Positions 52,504 to 60,540 of a stretch of 64,000 nucleotides of DNA are shown here, one piece after another. The stretch covers positions 62,001-126,000 of the forward strand of contig NZ_FZNX01000005.1 in the NCBI RefSeq assembly GCF_900188355.1, read 5' to 3'. How positions within the stretch are numbered: position 1 is the stretch's first letter; the number at the start of each line of letters is the position of its first letter. The translations under genes were made by a program, and so were the position numbers. This stretch comes from Lutibacter flavus (GTDB lineage: Bacteria; Bacteroidota; Bacteroidia; Flavobacteriales; Flavobacteriaceae). The notes beneath the pieces were generated by a model. The model saw nothing but the letters and a program-made list of their open reading frames with translations. It was not told the origin of the DNA and ran no database searches.

Positions 52504-52564
52504 AATAAATAGGGTAGGTTATTGTAATTAATAAAAGAATTTTTATAATTACTCACTATAATAG

Positions 52565-52572
52565 CAAAGATA
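52565..52572 (-). promoter_or_regulatory. -7 element of polA
   Basis: Reads TATCTTTG followed by C on the minus strand, 61 bp upstream of the polA start. No TTG at 19 bp. Confidence 0.45.
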
Positions 52573-52644
52573 AAATTTTATTTTTGGAAATTACATATCT
52601 CTTTATGATTTGAAATTTTCTAAAAGACAGAGATGTTTTAAAGA

Positions 52645-53364
52645 CTATAATTTAATTATTTGATAAGAATTAAAATTATTACTATTTAGGTCTTTAACAA
52701 TAATTAAATAAGTGCCAGCACTTAATTGAGATACATCAATATTTTTTTCATTCGATTTAAAAACTGCTTGGCCTAAATTATTATAAATTAATGTTTCAAT
52801 AGTTAAATCTGTAGTTATTTGAAAACTTGAAATTACCGGATTTGGAAAAAGATTTATTTTTAACTCATTAAATTTACTTACCGAAAGGGTAATACCTGGT
52901 TTACTAGCTGTAATTGATGAAAAATTTGTTGAAGTTGGGAAATTGTAAGTTAACGTATTTAAGCCTCCCTTTCTTATGGGTATTAAATCAATACCCCAAG
53001 TTGCACCATCCTTAGTACGAAGTACAATTGTTAATTCATTTGCAGAGCTAGCAACTAACTCAGAATCTTCATAAAAAAAAGTTACATCACCTTGAAAATT
53101 TGTTATAGCGTTGCTGAAATTAAAAACTCTGTCAATACTTGCGCCAACAGGTGTTGCTGTTCTGGAAAAATCTATTGGACCATTTAGGGTAAAATTTAAG
53201 CTACTAGGATTAAAATTTATTCCGTTAACATAAAAGTCTGTTCCAGGTAAAACAGTTAATGAACTGCCACTTTTAATAGCTAAATCTTGTGGGTAAGATA
53301 AGTAACTAACTAAGCACAATAAATATGAAAAAACTTTAATAAATGTCTTCATGAGGTTATTCAT
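52645..53364 (-). CDS. Secreted protein with type A T9SS C-terminal sorting domain
   Basis: A 239-residue exported protein. The signal peptide is MKTFIKVFSYLLCLVSYLSYPQ, so the start may be Met5 (53352) rather than 53364. The mature part begins DLAIKSGSSLTVLPGTDFYVNGINFNPSS, a beta-rich motif common in flavobacterial surface proteins. The last ~75 residues form the type A sorting domain: LFPNPVISSFQI, YNNLGQAVFKS, VSQLSAGTYLIIVKD, and a closing KL. It should be exported by the type IX system and anchored or released at the surface. Binding target unknown. Divergent from the next gene. Confidence 0.85.
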   Translation of the reverse strand: MNNLMKTFIKVFSYLLCLVSYLSYPQDLAIKSGSSLTVLPGTDFYVNGINFNPSSLNFTLNGPIDFSRTATPVGASIDRVFNFSNAITNFQGDVTFFYEDSELVASSANELTIVLRTKDGATWGIDLIPIRKGGLNTLTYNFPTSTNFSSITASKPGITLSVSKFNELKINLFPNPVISSFQITTDLTIETLIYNNLGQAVFKSNEKNIDVSQLSAGTYLIIVKDLNSNNFNSYQIIKL

Positions 53365-53474
53365 TTTTAATTCGTTCTAAGATTAATCAATTGTTTTATA
53401 TTTAGTTTAATTAATATTTTACATTGTTTTTATTTCGTTAAAGGTGAGTATTTTATCAATAAGGTTTAATGATA

Positions 53475-53494
53475 TATGTCACTAAAGTTACATA
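53475..53494. promoter_or_regulatory. Inverted repeat upstream of the tail-fibre-like gene
   Basis: TATGTCAC-TAAA-GTTACATA, 8-bp arms with one mismatch, immediately before the -7 element of the plus-strand gene. The inner TGTCA-N6-TTACA resembles a degenerate Crp-type site. Confidence 0.35.
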
Positions 53495-53504
53495 ATTAGA
53501 TAAT

Positions 53505-53512
53505 TACTTTTG
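53505..53512 (+). promoter_or_regulatory. -7 element of the tail-fibre-like gene
   Basis: TACTTTTG, 15 bp upstream of the ATG at 53528; short leader. No TTG at 19 bp. Confidence 0.5.
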
Positions 53513-53527
53513 TATTAAATATTTTTT

Positions 53528-54403
53528 ATGAAAACTAAAATTATCAACCTCGGTTTTATATTAATTTTATTATTATCATGTAATATTGTTTTTTCTCAGG
53601 TGGGTATTGGAACTACATCTCCAGAAACCTCTGCAATGCTAGATGTGGATGTAAGCTCATTACCTTCAGATGGTAAAAAGGGGTTTCTACCCCCAAGGAT
53701 GACCACGACGGAAAGGGATGGTATTATTGTAACACCAGCAACAGGTTTGTTAATTTATAACACTACTACAAATCAATTAAATTATTTCAATGGGACTGTT
53801 TGGACAGTTGTTGATACTTCATCCGGTAGTTTTGTAGATTTATCAACTCCACAAGCTGTTGGAGGGAATAAAAATTTTACAGGTACCATAACGGCCTCTG
53901 GAAGACTTATGATCCCTATGGGGGAAATTAGTTATTTTAATACAACTACTGCGGGGTTTCAAGTAAATATTCCTTCAAAATCTACTGGAAATGCTTTAGG
54001 TACGGATAGTATGGTAAAAATAAATCCACCCTCAGGAACTGTATTTGTAAATGATATGTTTGGGTTAACTGCGAGTGATGGAGCAAACAGTCGTTTAACT
54101 TATCAAGGTGCGGTTGGTAGATATTTTCATATAGCATTGAGTTTTAGTTATAGGCCAAATCTTGATGAAGATGTATTTGTATTTGGAGTTTTAAAAAACG
54201 ATTTTTCTACAAGTATTTCAAAAGTTGAAGATTCATCTAAACTATTAATTACAACAGGAAAAAAAGCAGATTATAATAGTACTGCAATGCACGTATTATT
54301 ATGGTTAGATCCATTAGATTCTATAGAGTTTTATGTAGGTAATGTTACTGCTGCAAGAGATGTTTTTATTAAATCCTTTAATTTTGTTGCTATTGGAATG
54401 TAG
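53528..54403 (+). CDS. Exported tail-fibre/adhesin-like protein
   Basis: A 291-residue protein. Signal peptide MKTKIINLGFILILLLSCNIVFSQ. The mature start VGIGTTSPETSAMLDVDVSS, then KKGFLPPRMTTTERD and TGLLIYNTTTNQLNYFNGTVW, is the recurring opening of many Bacteroidota surface proteins related to phage tail-fibre heads. The C-terminal ~150 residues look like a compact beta-sandwich (FHIALSFSYRPNLDEDVFVFGVLK; IEFYVGNVTA) with no T9SS tag. Function unknown; a trimeric surface or binding role is inferred. It has its own terminator. Confidence 0.75.
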   Translation: MKTKIINLGFILILLLSCNIVFSQVGIGTTSPETSAMLDVDVSSLPSDGKKGFLPPRMTTTERDGIIVTPATGLLIYNTTTNQLNYFNGTVWTVVDTSSGSFVDLSTPQAVGGNKNFTGTITASGRLMIPMGEISYFNTTTAGFQVNIPSKSTGNALGTDSMVKINPPSGTVFVNDMFGLTASDGANSRLTYQGAVGRYFHIALSFSYRPNLDEDVFVFGVLKNDFSTSISKVEDSSKLLITTGKKADYNSTAMHVLLWLDPLDSIEFYVGNVTAARDVFIKSFNFVAIGM

Positions 54404-54425
54404 TTTCAAATAAAAATATTGGTTT

Positions 54426-54449
54426 AAAAGTATATTATGATACTTTTTT
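54426..54449 (+). terminator. Terminator of the tail-fibre-like gene
   Basis: AAAAGTAT / ATACTTTT stem with a 6-nt loop and T-rich tail, 22 bp after the stop. Confidence 0.65.
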
Positions 54450-54576
54450 ATATTTAATTATTTTCAATTTGAGATCATTTGCAAACATTTAATAAAAACT
54501 AATAATAGTTAAAACCATCTTAATTTTATACTTCATTTATTTTATAATCATAAAATAAATTTAGATTTGTTTTATA

Positions 54577-54990
54577 ATGAGAAGGTTAATTTTTATAGTT
54601 ATTGTCCTTTTTATAGGTTTTTATGAGTTTCAAAGTATAAGAACAATTACTAAAAATAAAATTGTATTTATAGGTTATTGGTTAGTTTCTCTTGTTATTT
54701 TAATTAATTTTATTTACCGTATAAATAATATTGGAGATTCTAAAGGAATAGTGCAACAAGTTTTATTTGCTTTTGGATTGGTAATATTAACACTTACTCA
54801 AAAAATAATAGCTTTGGTAATTCCTATTGGAGAAGATATTTTTTAGAGTTTTTAAAACAGGATAATACTTTTTATCTAAAATTAATGAAACTAAGTTTTT
54901 TCGGGGTAGGAGGGTATTTATAGGTAAGTTTGCTTTGGGTTAGGGTTCGTAAATAGTTTGGAAAATATAAAAATTAAATAGAGGTTTTGG
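54577..54990 (+). pseudogene. Decayed N-terminal remnant of a metallophosphoesterase
   Basis: An open frame of 89 codons (54577-54846) encodes three hydrophobic helices (RRLIFIVIVLFIGFYEFQSI; FIGYWLVSLVILINFI; VLFAFGLVILTLTQKIIALV) and stops after GEDIF. This matches my memory of the membrane N-terminus of flavobacterial metallophosphoesterases, where GEDIFR continues. The expected continuation is present but broken. FR follows in the +1 frame, then RRVFIGKFALG (54911-54940) in that same frame. GKYKN-stop-IEVL lies in another frame (54960-54989). At least two frameshifts and several stops occur, and the catalytic domain is absent. The intact 89-codon piece could still be translated. Confidence 0.55.
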
Positions 54991-55085
54991 GTTTTTAGGT
55001 TTTCCTGGTAGAGTAGGTATTTGGCCAGAAATTTCTGTAATTACATTGAAAAAGAAGTAAGTAGCGATTTTTTAATTTAAAATGT

Positions 55086-55093
55086 TACATTTG
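55086..55093 (+). promoter_or_regulatory. -7 element of the thioredoxin-like gene
   Basis: TACATTTG, 54 bp upstream of the start codon at 55148. No clear -33 box. Confidence 0.5.
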
Positions 55094-55147
55094 TATTAAT
55101 ACAAACTATAGTTTTTTGAAGTTTTAGTCAAAAAAAACATAATTGAT

Positions 55148-55447
55148 ATGGCAAAATTTGGAGAATTAATCGGCTCAGATATTCCTGTTTTAATCGATTT
55201 TTATACTGAATGGGAAGAAGATAAATTTGATAGCGCTCATAGTATTTTACGTGATGTAGCAGCAGCCTTAGGTGATAGAGCTAAAGTTATAAAAATTGAT
55301 ATAGAGAAGAACGAAACATTAGCTAATGCCTTGAGAATTAAGGGTAATCCAACTTTTATTATTTATAAAGATGGTGAAATGAAATGGAGACAATCGGGAG
55401 ATCAAGATGCAAATACATTAATTAGTCTTGTACAACAATACGTTTAA
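55148..55447 (+). CDS. Thioredoxin-fold protein lacking the CXXC active site
   Basis: A 99-residue cytoplasmic protein. The thioredoxin strands are clear: VLIDFYTEW, AKVIKIDIEKNETLANALRIKGNPTFIIYKDGEMKWRQSG and a C-terminal helix. The cis-Pro is at residue 68. After the conserved Trp22 the active site reads EEDK in place of CGPC, and the whole protein has no Cys. It cannot do disulfide exchange and is likely a binding or chaperone module. Start confirmed by the fold beginning at residue ~10. Convergent with the deacetylase gene, 4 bp apart. Confidence 0.9.
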   Translation: MAKFGELIGSDIPVLIDFYTEWEEDKFDSAHSILRDVAAALGDRAKVIKIDIEKNETLANALRIKGNPTFIIYKDGEMKWRQSGDQDANTLISLVQQYV

Positions 55448-55451
55448 ATAG

Positions 55452-56081
55452 TTAGTTAATACTTTTAAAAGTAAATCCTTCAGCGTTATAATATTCTAAT
55501 ATTTTAGGTAATACATATTTTAGTTTTTCACTTGCCTTTAGGCTATCATGAAATACTATAATACTTCCGTTTTGTGCGTTTTTAATAACATTTTCTAAAC
55601 ATTTTTTATTTGAAATTGCTGTGTCAAAATCGGCACTTAGAATATCCCACATAATAATTTTGTAGCCTTTTTTCCGTATTTTTTTGGCTTGAGAAATTTT
55701 AAGTTTTCCGTAAGGAGGACGAAATAATTTTGTATCTATGTTATCAAAATGTTTTTCAGCTTTTTCAAAGTTTAATAGATAATCATTCCAAGAAGTCTTG
55801 GAGCCATTTAAATGGTTATTTGTATGGTTTCCAATTGAGTGCCCTTGGGTTGAAATATGTTGAAATAATTCTGGAAGTTCTTCAATGTTTTTTCCAATGC
55901 AAAAAAAAGTAGCTTTTGCATTGTATTTATTAAGTTCATTTAATGTCCACTCAGTAATATCAGCTGTTGGACCATCGTCAAAAGTTAAATAAATATTTTT
56001 TTCTTTTTTAGAAAAACTCCAAACCCATTTATTAAAAATAAATTTAATAAAGATTGGAGTTTTTATAAAATACGGTTTCAT
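55452..56081 (-). CDS. Polysaccharide deacetylase (NodB domain)
   Basis: A carbohydrate esterase family 4 enzyme of 209 residues. Motif 1 is YLTFDDGP with catalytic-base/metal Asp35-Asp36. Motif 2 is GHSIGNHTNNH (metal His86, His90) and motif 3 is FRPPYGKLK. Later come IIMWDILSADFD (motif 4) and IIVFHDS (motif 5 with the general-acid His). All five motifs are intact. It removes N- or O-acetyl groups from a glycan, possibly peptidoglycan or a surface polymer. No cleavable signal peptide is evident; the basic/aromatic N-terminus may be membrane associated. Confidence 0.92.
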   Translation of the reverse strand: MKPYFIKTPIFIKFIFNKWVWSFSKKEKNIYLTFDDGPTADITEWTLNELNKYNAKATFFCIGKNIEELPELFQHISTQGHSIGNHTNNHLNGSKTSWNDYLLNFEKAEKHFDNIDTKLFRPPYGKLKISQAKKIRKKGYKIIMWDILSADFDTAISNKKCLENVIKNAQNGSIIVFHDSLKASEKLKYVLPKILEYYNAEGFTFKSIN

Positions 56082-56171
56082 GTGATTATATTTATTGTTT
56101 TTTAATTGTCACATGTTGTTCGCTAATAATCATTACCTTATGTGATAACGTTTTTAGTATGCTCGTTTCAT

Positions 56172-59100
56172 TTATTCGTCTTCAATTAGAAAATCAAAAA
56201 GCTTTAAAAACATTACATATTCATTTTTCAACTTGGTGGTATATTCTTCGTCATCATCTAATCGAATGGATGTTTTAATTATTTGGTCGTACATTAAAAA
56301 AGTTCTTTCAATTTGATCAAAAACACCATTAATATTTGCTTCATCATATTGACTATAATAAACTAAGTTTTCTTGAAAAACAGTTTTTAATTCTGAGGCT
56401 AATTTTCTTGCTTTTTCTTTTTTGTTTAGTTTGTAATATAAATTTACATAAGAAATTAACATACTGTAATGTCCAAACTTGTTTACAGGCATTTTTTCTA
56501 TTGAAATGTCTAAAATCTCTTCAGCTTTATCAAGTTTATTTTCAGCCATTAAGGTACTAGCTAAACGCTCCATATTATTTCGGTAAGTAACTGAATTTTT
56601 TCTTGTTTCAGTATCTAAATAAATGTTGTCATCTGTTATGTTTCTCCAATCCCAGTTTTTAACATTTTTGTACATAATATCGGTATTTATTCGTCCCATT
56701 TCAAAGAAATTACCATCATCTGGCGTTAAAATAGGAACAAATTTATAGGTCATACCATCCAGCTGTAAATAATCTTTTAACCAAATATATTCTTCATCGG
56801 CTTGTGCTCCACCAGTAAAATAAATAGGTTTTTCCCAATTATTATTTGCCAAAATATCCAGCATTAATATTCTGTTTTTAGTAAGGTTATTTCCAAATTC
56901 AATATCAATATATGGAACTATTAAATCTGCATCTTTTTGGGCAACGATTCCATTTTTTAAAACGGCTTCTTTATTAACAGGAATTCTAATTTTATTTGTT
57001 GGTAATACTTTTTCAAAAATACCATCATCGTCTAAATCATATTGTGTAATATCTCTATCACTTTCAATCCATTTCATAAAGTAATCGATATCAACAACAG
57101 AATCTTTTAATTGAGGAAAAAGCTCTTCAAAATAGTAAGCGACATCTAAAGTCCCCCATTTGTATTTATCATGTGTTAATTGAGATGGAATAGGATCTGC
57201 TTTATAAGTTTTCCTTTTCATTTGGTCTATATACCAATCGGTTTGGAAAAGACTTGTGTTAATTAGTTTTATATCGGTTCTGTGATTTTCCACCTCTTGC
57301 ATATACCATAACGGAAAAGTATCATTATCACCAATTGTAAATAAAATGGCGTTTTCATCACAAGAATCTAAATATGCTTTTGCATTTAAATGAGAAGTAT
57401 ATCTGTTAGACCTATCGTGATCGTCCCAATTTTGAAATCCCATCAATACAGGAACCGCTAAAAGTGCAACCGAGGAAACGGCAATAGCAACCGTTTTTTT
57501 ATTTGCGAATTTTTTTAGTTTTTCAAAAATTGCCAAAACTCCAAATCCAATCCAAATAGCAAATATGTAAAAAGAACCTACCACGGCGTAATCGCGTTCA
57601 CGAGGTTCAAATGGTTTTGGATTTGTATAAAATATAATTGCTAAGCCTGTGAAAGCAAAAAATAATAGTAGCACATAAAAATCGTTTTTATCTTTTTTAA
57701 GATGAAATAAGAAACCTATAATTCCTAAGATTAAAGGAAAAAAGAAATAAGTATTTCTACCCTTATTATTTTTAACATCTGAAGGTAAATTTGATTGTGG
57801 TCCCAAACGTATTTCATCAATAAATTTTATGCCACTTAACCAGTTCCCATTTTGTAAATCTAAATTTCCTTGCTCATCATTTTGTCTACCAACAAAATTC
57901 CACATGAAGTAACGACCGTACATATAACCAAACTGAAAATCGACCATAAACTTAATGTTTTCAATAAAAGTGGGTCTTCTTTTGCTGTTTTCTGGAATGC
58001 CGGCAATTGCTTTGTAGTTTTTAACAACTGAGCCATCTGGATTTACCATTCTTGGTATAAAACCTTTGTGCTTTCCACTATAATTTGGCAATGCATCTTT
58101 GTAATTATTTACAATTACATATTTCCCAAGTTTTTCGTCCTTCTCGTACTTTGGCTTGTCATCTTTTGTAGGTTTGCTCGCATCCGTTTGTCTATCATAA
58201 ACAACGGAGTAATACGTATCATAAAATACATTTGCATCACCATATTGTTCACGATCGTAATATGCTAATAATTCTCTTGCACTTGAAGGATTATTTTCAT
58301 TAATAGTAGTGTTGGCATTTGCTCTTATTGGAAGCATTAACCAAGATGAAAACCCAATCATAATAAATAATACAGAAAGAACTAAAGTATTAGCTTCAAC
58401 TTTATTTTTTTTATGAGTGTAATTCAGTCCAAAATAAAAGGCCGCTATTAATAATATTCCAGCAATAATAGTACCTGAATTAAATGGCAATCCAATAGAA
58501 TTTACAAAGAATAATTCTAACGAACTAAAGAATTTTAAAGTGAATGGAAATAGCATTTTAAAAACAAAAACAAGTACCAATATTGAAACTATATTGGCAA
58601 TTATAAATTGTTTAATATTTAAGTTTTTGTATTTTTTATAGATGTAAAGAAATACAATTGATGGGATTACCAACAAGGATAAAATGTGAACACCAAAAGA
58701 CAATCCAACAACAAAACTTATTAATAATAACCATTTATTTCCTTTAGGTTTATCCATTTCTGTTTCCCAACGTAATCCAAGCCAAAATAGTAATGCCATT
58801 AAAAATGAGGACATTGCATACACTTCGCCTTCAACTGCACTAAACCAAAAGCTATCTGAAAACGTATAGGCTAACGCTCCAACAACACCACTTCCTAAAA
58901 TTGCGATATTTGTACTAACAGAAAATTCTGAAGTTTTTTTTACTAATTTTCTTCCTAAAATTGTAATGGTCCAAAACATAAATAAAATGGTAAAAGCACT
59001 CGCTAAAGCGGACATAAAGTTTACCATTTTGGCAATTTCGGTAACATCTGTAGTAAACATTGCGAAAAATGCACCTAACATTTGAAATAATGGTGCTCCT

Positions 59101-59261
59101 GGCGGATGCCCAACTTCTAGTTTTACTGCTGTAGATATGTATTCACCACAATCCCAATAACTAACTGTAGGTTCTAATGTTAAGGTGTAAGTAATTAAAG
59201 CAATCGCAAAAGTTGCCCATCCAAGGATGGTATTCCATTTCGTAAAATTGAATGAATTCAT
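56172..59261 (-). CDS. DUF2723 family protein, probable membrane glycosyltransferase (protein O-mannosyltransferase-like)
   Basis: A 1,029-residue membrane protein. The N-terminal DUF2723 region has ALITYTLTLEPTVSYWDCGEYISTAVKLEVGHPPGAPLFQML, where Asp/Glu in the first external loop is as in GT-C enzymes. About 12 helices follow to residue ~640. A large soluble domain comes next, containing FTIGDNDTFPLWYMQEVENHRTDIKLINTSL. Helical TPR-like repeats end the protein (LDKAEEILDISIEKMPVNKFGHYSM). The family is linked to protein O-glycosylation in Bacteroidota, using polyprenyl-linked sugar donors. The assignment to protein O-mannosyl transfer is by family, not by evidence here. Confidence 0.85.
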   Translation of the reverse strand: MNSFNFTKWNTILGWATFAIALITYTLTLEPTVSYWDCGEYISTAVKLEVGHPPGAPLFQMLGAFFAMFTTDVTEIAKMVNFMSALASAFTILFMFWTITILGRKLVKKTSEFSVSTNIAILGSGVVGALAYTFSDSFWFSAVEGEVYAMSSFLMALLFWLGLRWETEMDKPKGNKWLLLISFVVGLSFGVHILSLLVIPSIVFLYIYKKYKNLNIKQFIIANIVSILVLVFVFKMLFPFTLKFFSSLELFFVNSIGLPFNSGTIIAGILLIAAFYFGLNYTHKKNKVEANTLVLSVLFIMIGFSSWLMLPIRANANTTINENNPSSARELLAYYDREQYGDANVFYDTYYSVVYDRQTDASKPTKDDKPKYEKDEKLGKYVIVNNYKDALPNYSGKHKGFIPRMVNPDGSVVKNYKAIAGIPENSKRRPTFIENIKFMVDFQFGYMYGRYFMWNFVGRQNDEQGNLDLQNGNWLSGIKFIDEIRLGPQSNLPSDVKNNKGRNTYFFFPLILGIIGFLFHLKKDKNDFYVLLLFFAFTGLAIIFYTNPKPFEPRERDYAVVGSFYIFAIWIGFGVLAIFEKLKKFANKKTVAIAVSSVALLAVPVLMGFQNWDDHDRSNRYTSHLNAKAYLDSCDENAILFTIGDNDTFPLWYMQEVENHRTDIKLINTSLFQTDWYIDQMKRKTYKADPIPSQLTHDKYKWGTLDVAYYFEELFPQLKDSVVDIDYFMKWIESDRDITQYDLDDDGIFEKVLPTNKIRIPVNKEAVLKNGIVAQKDADLIVPYIDIEFGNNLTKNRILMLDILANNNWEKPIYFTGGAQADEEYIWLKDYLQLDGMTYKFVPILTPDDGNFFEMGRINTDIMYKNVKNWDWRNITDDNIYLDTETRKNSVTYRNNMERLASTLMAENKLDKAEEILDISIEKMPVNKFGHYSMLISYVNLYYKLNKKEKARKLASELKTVFQENLVYYSQYDEANINGVFDQIERTFLMYDQIIKTSIRLDDDEEYTTKLKNEYVMFLKLFDFLIEDE

Positions 59262-59390
59262 AGATTATGTTTTGTACGAGGCGAATTTAATAAAATTTAA
59301 CTTAATTATTGAGTTTTAGAACGCTATGAAGTTGTAATAAGTATTAAAGTGTTGTTAAATGTAAAAATTTAAAAAAAATGCTAAAAATGT

Positions 59391-59420
59391 TTGCTGAATT
59401 AAAACTTTACTTTAAATTTG
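59391..59420 (+). promoter_or_regulatory. Promoter of tRNA-Gln
   Basis: TTG (59391-59393), 19 bp, then TAAATTTG (59413-59420) and CACGCTCAAA. Ideal match and spacing, 11 bp before the tRNA. Confidence 0.85.
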
Positions 59421-59431
59421 CACGCTCAAAA

Positions 59432-59502
59432 TGACCTATGGTGTAATGGTAGCACTCCGGTTTTTGGTATCGTCAGTCAAGGTTCGAGTCCTTGTAGGTC
59501 AA
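59432..59502 (+). tRNA. tRNA-Gln (anticodon TTG)
   Basis: A 71-nt cloverleaf: acceptor TGACCTA/TAGGTCA, D-arm GTGT/GCAC with the short loop AATGGTA, and loop TTTTGGT with anticodon TTG. The T-arm is CAAGG/CCTTG with loop TTCGAGT. The anticodon stem CCGGT/ATCGT has a C-T mismatch at its outer pair (27-43) and a G-T wobble. The CCA end is not encoded. The U1-A72 acceptor pair is the usual Gln identity feature. Confidence 0.93.
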
Positions 59503-59503
59503 C

Positions 59504-59541
59504 AAAAGCATCTTTTAATCAACTGATTTTAAGATGCTTTT
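59504..59541 (+). terminator. Terminator after tRNA-Gln
   Basis: AAAAGCATCTT / AAGATGCTTTT stem with an inner AATCA/TGATT pairing and a T-rich tail, just after the tRNA. It may also serve the convergent mscS-like gene ending at 59560. Confidence 0.8.
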
Positions 59542-59559
59542 ACTTTTTAAACCTAATTT

Positions 59560-60486
59560 CTATGGGTTTTTAGTATTTAAATCAACTTTTAAGTCAGGCA
59601 ATCCTACTACTTCAAAAGTAGCTGATGCTAGCATAACCTTATTATTAGTATTATTAATCTCATTTAAAATTTCTCTAAAAAGTTTATTTTTTGTGATCCT
59701 TCTTTTTTTATAATCAACAACATATCTTAGATTAAATTCTATCCAATTATCGGTTAATTTTAAAGTAAGCGTACATTCGGTAATTGCATTTTCAATTAAA
59801 TATTTATTTACCATTGTTTTCCAATGATCTTTTGCGTAATTCGAATAGTCTGAAAGGTATTTATTAGCAGTTTTTACTATTATTTCATTAGCTAGGGCGA
59901 TATCTGATTCGTATTTTATTGGTAGATTTATTTCGTCCCAAACAAAAGGGAAATCCGTAGAGTAATTATGAACGGCACCTTTAAATACAAAGGAATTACT
60001 AATTTTTACAATACGACCGTTATAATTGTCACTTGAAACCCAATCACCAATTTCCATAAGTGTTGTTTTTGTAATACCTATGTCAATTACATCTCCAGTT
60101 ATATTATTTATTTTAATTCGATCACCTGGTTTGTAAGTGTTGGAGCTAAAAATAGAAAACCAGCCTGCTATACTTAGCACAACTTCTTGTAATGCAAATG
60201 CTAAAGCTGCACTTATTAAACCAATTGAAACAGTAAAATATTGGAAGCTGCCTGTAAATATTATAAGAATTAATAAAAAAATTAAAACATAACTTGCCAT
60301 TCGAACTAATTTTTTAATTCGATATCGCATAGAATTGTCATTAATTCCTTTAGTAATATTTCGCCTTATAAACCAAGAAATTACCAAAATTAATAGCGCC
60401 CAAAGAAAGAATTGAGAAAATTTTAATATTAAATCCTTAGACTCCCAACTATTAAAATCCTGAATCATTTTGTTTAGCTCATCCAT
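59560..60486 (-). CDS. MscS-family mechanosensitive ion channel
   Basis: A 308-residue channel. Three N-terminal helices (about 25-42, 68-83, 88-110) include the pore-lining TM3 (IGLISAALAFALQEVVLSIAGWFSIFSS). The cytoplasmic beta domain follows (YKPGDRIKINNITGDVIDIGITKTTLMEIGDWVS...GRIVKISNSFVFKGAVHNYS). It opens under membrane tension to release solutes after osmotic downshock. The length suits a small MscS. It is monocistronic or co-transcribed with the GNAT-nitrilase gene 54 bp upstream. Confidence 0.93.
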   Translation of the reverse strand: MDELNKMIQDFNSWESKDLILKFSQFFLWALLILVISWFIRRNITKGINDNSMRYRIKKLVRMASYVLIFLLILIIFTGSFQYFTVSIGLISAALAFALQEVVLSIAGWFSIFSSNTYKPGDRIKINNITGDVIDIGITKTTLMEIGDWVSSDNYNGRIVKISNSFVFKGAVHNYSTDFPFVWDEINLPIKYESDIALANEIIVKTANKYLSDYSNYAKDHWKTMVNKYLIENAITECTLTLKLTDNWIEFNLRYVVDYKKRRITKNKLFREILNEINNTNNKVMLASATFEVVGLPDLKVDLNTKNP

Positions 60487-60540
60487 AATATTTGGTGCTA
60501 TTAATTAATTTATCAGAGTGTAAACTTAGAAAAGAATTGA

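Noticed and set aside
56079-56115. Inverted repeat CATGTGA...TCACATG around the deacetylase start as a Crp site
   Set aside because: The 23-bp spacer and overlap with the start codon do not fit a Crp-type operator; likely chance.
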